From Cacajao melanocephalus (Eukaryota > Chordata > Mammalia > Primates > Pitheciidae): DNA of 64,000 nt. The position numbers and the translations under genes were made by a program. Each line of letters starts with the position of its first letter. Position 1 is the stretch's first letter. The notes beneath the pieces were generated by a model that worked only from the letters and a program-made list of their open reading frames with translations, ran no database searches and had not been told where the DNA came from. The DNA is taken from the NCBI GenBank assembly GCA_963573385.1, contig CAUYLG010047111.1, positions 62,001 through 126,000 of the forward strand, written 5' to 3'. This document shows, piece by piece, positions 59,742 to 64,000 of the stretch.

Positions 59742-60498
59742 TCCTAATTGTACTCTAAGATACATGTACAGAACATGCAGGTTTGTTACATAGGTATACA
59801 CGTGCCATGGTGGTTTGCTGCACCATCAACCCATTATCTACATTAGGTATTCCTCCTAATGCTATCCCTCCCCCAGCCCCCCACACCCCGACAGGCCCTG
59901 GTGTGTGATATTTCCCTCCCTCAACATGCGGTGTTTGGTTTTCTATTCTTGTGTTAGTTTGCTGAGAATGATGTTTCCAGCTTCATCCAAGTCCTGCAAA
60001 AGCCATGAACTCATCTTTTTCTTTTTAAATGACGGCATAGTATTTCATGGTGTATATGTGCCACATTTTCTTTATCCAGTCTATCCTTGATGGGCATTTG
60101 GGTTGGTTCCAAGTCTTTGCTACTGTGAACAGTGCTGCAATAAACAAACTTGTGCATGTGTCTTTATAGTAGAATGATATCTAATCTTCTGGGTATGTAC
60201 CCAGTAATGGGATTGCTGGGTCAAATGGTATTTCTGATTTTAGATCCTTGAGGAATCACCACACTGTCTTCCACAATGGTTGAACTAATTTACACTCCCA
60301 CCAACAGTGTAAAAGTGTTCCTGTTTCTCCACATCCTCTCCAGCATCTGTTGTTTCTTGACTTTTTAATGATCAACATTCTAACTGGCGTGAGATAGTAT
60401 CTCATTGTGGTTTTGATTTGCATTTCTCTAATGACCAGTGATGATGAGCTTTTTTTCAGATGTTTATTGGCCGCATAAATGTCTTCTTTTGAGAAGTC
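59742..60498 (-). mobile_element. L1 3' end, antisense (L1PA/PB-like)
   Basis: Reverse complement of an L1 end: CAGGTTTGTTACATAGGTAT, TTCATCCAAGTCCTGCAAAA, GGGATTGCTGGGTCAAATGG and GCATTTCTCTAATGACCAGT. Target duplication TGACACAAATTTTT exact at 59728-59741 and 60499-60512. The poly-T is nearly lost. Confidence 0.94.
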
Positions 60499-60639
60499 TG
60501 ACACAAATTTTTAAAGGTCACAGAACAATCTTAATTTTTCCTATTAAGATTGCTTTGCACGGTTTCAGGTTGCATGGTCATTTTTATGGCCCCGCACTAC
60601 TGTGCAAAATGAGGATTGTTTGTACTCTATTTTATTATT

Positions 60640-60716
60640 TATTTATTTAGAAACAGGATCTCACTCTGCTGCCCAAGCTGGAGTGTTGTGGTGCAGTCAC
60701 AGCTCACTGGAGCCTT
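60640..60716 (-). mobile_element. Alu fragment, antisense
   Basis: TTTATTTATTTAGAAACAGG to CAGCTCACTGGAGCC, then unrelated sequence. Only the tail end is present. Confidence 0.75.
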
Positions 60717-61772
60717 ACCTCCTTCACATACTGAAAATGAATGCCTCCTTTCTAGCAATCATCATCATTATGTCACATGTAAAAATAATCATTTCAGTAA
60801 GCACCCCACAATGGTTATCTGCAGTTTGAAGACTGATTTCTAAAATTGTGGGCACTCCCCAGGTAAGCACCTTTTCTCATAGCAAGCTGAATACAGCTGT
60901 AGTGTCACTGCCATTTTCAGGCAGGTTTTCAGTCTTAAAATGAGGGACTTTAACGGATTCCACCCCCTCTCCCAGTGGAGTCTCACATATTGCGCTTGGC
61001 TATTTTATACTTCTGTGGGGAACAGCTCAATGCCTGGCTCTCTCAGAGCCTGGTGTATCCATTTCCCCTTCCTGGAATGCCTTCCCCACTCCCACTATCT
61101 GGTTGTCTAACTCAGAGACCTTCCATGTCTATTTTTATACCTTTAGGCTCTGCCGCAGCACTGTCAAACAGTATGTGCCCAGTACATTGTTTTGAATGAA
61201 TGAATGAATGAATCCTCAAGTCTCACCTCCAGCCACACCTGCTCTGAGACTTTCCTGCCTCCACTAAATGGACCAGGCATTTTCTCCTCTCTACCTTATA
61301 TGTCCGTATCTTTGTTCTGATCAATACTTGATCTTTCAAAAACAGGTACTATCATTGATTGCCCTCCTTTAAAAAAAAAATCCTCTCCTTGCTTCCCAGT
61401 CCCTCAGATAAAGTTCAAACTTAGTTGACATTCTTTGTTTATTCTTTTTTTCATTTAATGAGAATTTATCAATTGTGCATGTTACGAACAAGTTGAGGGC
61501 CCTATTCTCAAAGATTAGCCACATGTACTGGCTGAGAGACACACAAACAGATAATTGTGGTATAATACAGAGAATTCAGTGATGAGGATGGAGACACTGT
61601 ATTTCCATAGGAAAGGAGAGGGGCACTCATCATTACCCAGACAGCAGGTGGAAAGGAAAAGGTTTCCCTGAGAAGACCACCACTCGTACTAGTCTTACAG
61701 ATGAGTAAAAATTCACTCATCAAAGGAGAGTGAAGTGGAAAGGAGGCAGGCATACTTTTTAAAAATATACTT
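60717..61772. other. unique sequence with two L2-like stretches
   Basis: About 61040-61215 (CTGGAATGCCTTCCCC to the GAATGAATGAATG tail) resembles an L2 3' end. About 61470-61750 (AGAGACACACAAACAGATAA, AAGGTTTCCCTGAGAAGACC) resembles the same ancient class as 44246. No gene seen. Confidence 0.45.
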
Positions 61773-62068
61773 GGGGCTGGGCACAGTGGCTCACACCTGT
61801 AATCCCAACACTTTGGGAGGCTGAGGTGGGCGAATCATGAGATCAGGAGATCAAGACCAGCCTGACCAACATAATGAAACCCGTCTCTATTAAAAATACA
61901 AAAATTAGCCAGACATAGTGGCACATGCCTGTAGTCCTAGCTACTAGGGAGGCTGAGGCAGGAGAATAGTTTGAACTTGGGTGGTGGAGATTTCAGTGAA
62001 CCAAGATCACGCCACTGCACTGTAGCCTGGGCAACAGAGCAAAAATGCTGTCTCAAAAAAAGAAAAGT
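61773..62068 (+). mobile_element. Alu, sense
   Basis: GGGGCTGGGCACAGTGGCTC to a short A-rich tail, dimer complete. Confidence 0.92.
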
Positions 62069-63142
62069 AGAATATTATGCTATCATGAAGATACCTGTGT
62101 GTTCCTGCTCAATCCCATCCCCTTTCTTCCCCCTAAACCTCTTTTGAAGAGTATGTGTATTTGCATTTAGAGAGTTAAATGACTACTCTGCAAACGGGGC
62201 CGTTTTTCCCAGTTGAGTCTTATGTGTGAATCTTTGTGCTGTCTGAGCAAGGTGCATTATTTCAGAGTGGCTGTAAGAATTTGTCCTCAGGAGCACTGGA
62301 TGTCCTGTTCATTTAGGATGCATCTGTCTCAGCTCATGGTTCTTAGTCCTGTATATTCCTAACAAACCTAGCAATTCTTTATAAAATATCTTCACGGTGA
62401 TTTGTCCAAGATTAAGTGGTAGCATAGCAGAAGCGGGTTCCTCATGGTATCTAGATGCCCATACTGCTCTGAGTGGAAGTCTGCAGTTTCCTAATTCTTG
62501 CCTCTGGTCTTGCAAGAGTATCTTCCCTTCTTGCTATATTCTAAGGAAGGATTACAACAAATTCTATTTCAATGCTTCTACCCTTGAAAAGGTTTATTAA
62601 ACGTGGGACAGTTTCAAATAATTGGTAGTGGGTACCTGAAATTCTGCCTTGGCAAAGCTGAGAATGTTTTTCAGGACTCTTCAGGAACATGTATGCTCTG
62701 ATGCATTGGCAGTTTCTCCCACGACCAAGCCTGGGGTGCATGGCAGTGGGAGCTGAAAGTCTGACCTCTGCATTTTTCAGTTGACCACATATTGCTCAGC
62801 ATTTTACTCCTCAAGAATTAATCCTTGGTTACCTAGATCTACCCTTAGTCATTGGTAAACCTTAGTCATTGGTAAAGCTGGCTGCAGGAATTTCAAAAGC
62901 AAACATCTCTCCCCATCAAATTTCTTATCTCTTCCTTCATTCATTCCTGACCTGCTGTATCTCATGCACTGCTTACAAATCAGTCTTCTCAAATTTAATC
63001 TCTTTGAATCAGCTTTGATTTTCTAAATACTGGCAAAAATTATGCAATGGAGAACTTTGTTATCTGAATTTGTGCCTCATATCAGCTCCTATTTTGACTA
63101 TTTTTAATGACTAATTCTGATTTCTAGTTAATAATCATCACC
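62069..63142. other. unique non-coding sequence
   Basis: About 1.1 kb with a short duplication of CCTTAGTCATTGGTAAA (62846 and 62861). No repeat family or exon recognised. Confidence 0.5.
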
Positions 63143-63652
63143 TGGCATATTAGTTATCTACTGTGGTGTAACGAATCCTCTGAAATTTAACAGATTGAAA
63201 AAAGCAACAAACATTTACTTTCTCACCCAGTTTTTGTCAGTCAGAAATTGGGGAATGGCCTAGTTGAGTCACTAAGGACCTCATATAAGGTTCAGACGTC
63301 AACTGGGCTGCAGTCAGCTGAAGACCTGACTGGGTGGAGGATCCCCTGCCACGCTGGCTCACTCAGATGGCTGGCAAGTTGGTGCTGGGTGTAGTGAGAA
63401 ACCTCAGCTCCCCAGCACACAGCCCTCCCTAGAGGACAGCTTGAGCATCCTTACAACATGGCAGCTGTGAGAGCAAGGCAGACACCTCAGCATCTTTTAA
63501 AACCTTCCGCAAAAGTCACCCACGTCATTTCCACAATATCCCTGTTGATGTCACAGGTCATCCTATTCAATGTGGAAGAAGAATCTACAGAAGAAAATGA
63601 ACACTAAGTGATGTTCATTTTACTGGGATCTCCCTGAAGGCTGACTACCACA
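63143..63652 (-). mobile_element. MLT1-type MaLR LTR, antisense, old
   Basis: TTAGTTATCTACTGTGGTGT, TCAACTGGGCTGCAGTCAGC, CAACATGGCAGCTGTGAGAG and a CTGACTACCACA end follow a reversed MLT1 LTR. No clean target duplication. Confidence 0.78.
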
Positions 63653-64000
63653 CTCAGGAAATATTTTTCATTTGAAAGGGTGCAAAGCCAAATATCCCCA
63701 AATCTGAAGCTGGATAGTTTGTAAACTACTGCAAGGTACTTAATAAAGGGCAGAAAGTAAACTTTTACATTTCCTATGCAGAAGAGGATGGATTTCACTT
63801 TTTGGGGGCAAGAAATCTGGCAGTTTGGGGGCTGATGGTATTTTTCATTTTTGTTGTTTTTGGTTTTGATTTTTTTATCAGGCCTCCTGAGCTCACGGTA
63901 GACTCTGAGAGACTCTGTAGCATCTTTTTTGAGATTCCAAAAACGAAATTTCATGTCACAGCTAAGGAGTGAAGAACAGCAGTGTAGGTAGAAACAATGG
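63653..64000. other. unique non-coding sequence
   Basis: Nothing recognised in the last 350 bp. The 116-codon minus-strand frame 63604-63954 overlaps the MLT1 end and has no domain signal. Confidence 0.5.

Larger units (their letters stand above)
58640..60630 (+). mobile_element. decayed Tigger-like (pogo-type) transposon, split
   Basis: After removing an Alu (59300) and an antisense L1 (59742) the region is about 1 kb. It holds a 90-codon frame resembling a Tigger transposase C-terminus and, at its right end, GATTGCTTTGCACGG, GGCCCCGCACTACTGTGCAA and GAGGATTGTTTGTACT, which read like a Tigger terminal region. The left terminus is not found, so the start is approximate. Confidence 0.5.

Overview
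The window is primate nuclear DNA, most probably human. Every scale of it is dominated by primate-type repeats: about 45 Alu copies or fragments (dimeric J/S/Y types and free left monomers), L1 3' ends, MaLR LTRs (THE1/MST and MLT1), MIR and L2 fossils, a MADE1 hairpin, hAT and Tigger DNA transposons, and one class I endogenous retrovirus. I could not support any host protein-coding exon, rRNA or tRNA gene. Almost all reading frames longer than 60 codons are translations of antisense Alus, simple repeats or decayed retroviral genes. All family names were assigned by eye from recalled repeat consensus features, so broad classes are safer than subfamily names.

Layout. 1-5.8 kb: Alus and three LTR-like elements. 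5.8-7.8 kb: an old L1 3' part holding three Alu-family insertions. 7.8-16 kb: sparse unique sequence with Alus, an LTR carrying two octamer motifs (12.6-13.2 kb) and a THE1/MST LTR with a perfect 5-bp duplication. 16.2-17 kb: an inverted pair of TG/CA arrays and a MADE1 hairpin. 17-29 kb: Alus, MIRs, an L1 3' end, a (CCACCT)-like minisatellite and an MLT1 LTR with a perfect 5-bp duplication.

29,089-40,786: a complete but dead class I (gammaretrovirus-like) provirus. Its two LTRs differ at about 7% of sites by eye, and it lies inside a 5'-truncated antisense Alu with a 4-bp target duplication (GGAC/GGGC). In order it has 5' LTR, a primer binding site close to the tRNA-Lys3 type, a 1.3-kb leader, gag, pro, RT, RNase H, integrase, env, a polypurine tract and 3' LTR. 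All genes carry stops and frameshifts, and two Alus have landed in it (integrase N-terminus and the env membrane anchor). Its oddest trait is a second copy of about 335 bp of RT sequence lodged inside gag. The two RT copies differ more than the LTRs do, so the duplication probably predates this integration.

41-64 kb: a polypyrimidine tract, MLT1 and THE1 LTRs, hAT elements with 8-bp duplications, a Tigger2/MER2-like element split by two Alus, an MLT1 split by a MER1-like hAT, a 5'-truncated L1 holding an Alu and a roughly 70-nt polyadenylated retrocopy, a decayed Tigger-like transposon split by an Alu and an antisense L1, and an MLT1 at the right end.

The genes present worked together only in the retrovirus (Gag, protease/RT/integrase and Env between promoter LTRs), and none is intact. 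The rest is layered insertion history, readable through nested target-site duplications.
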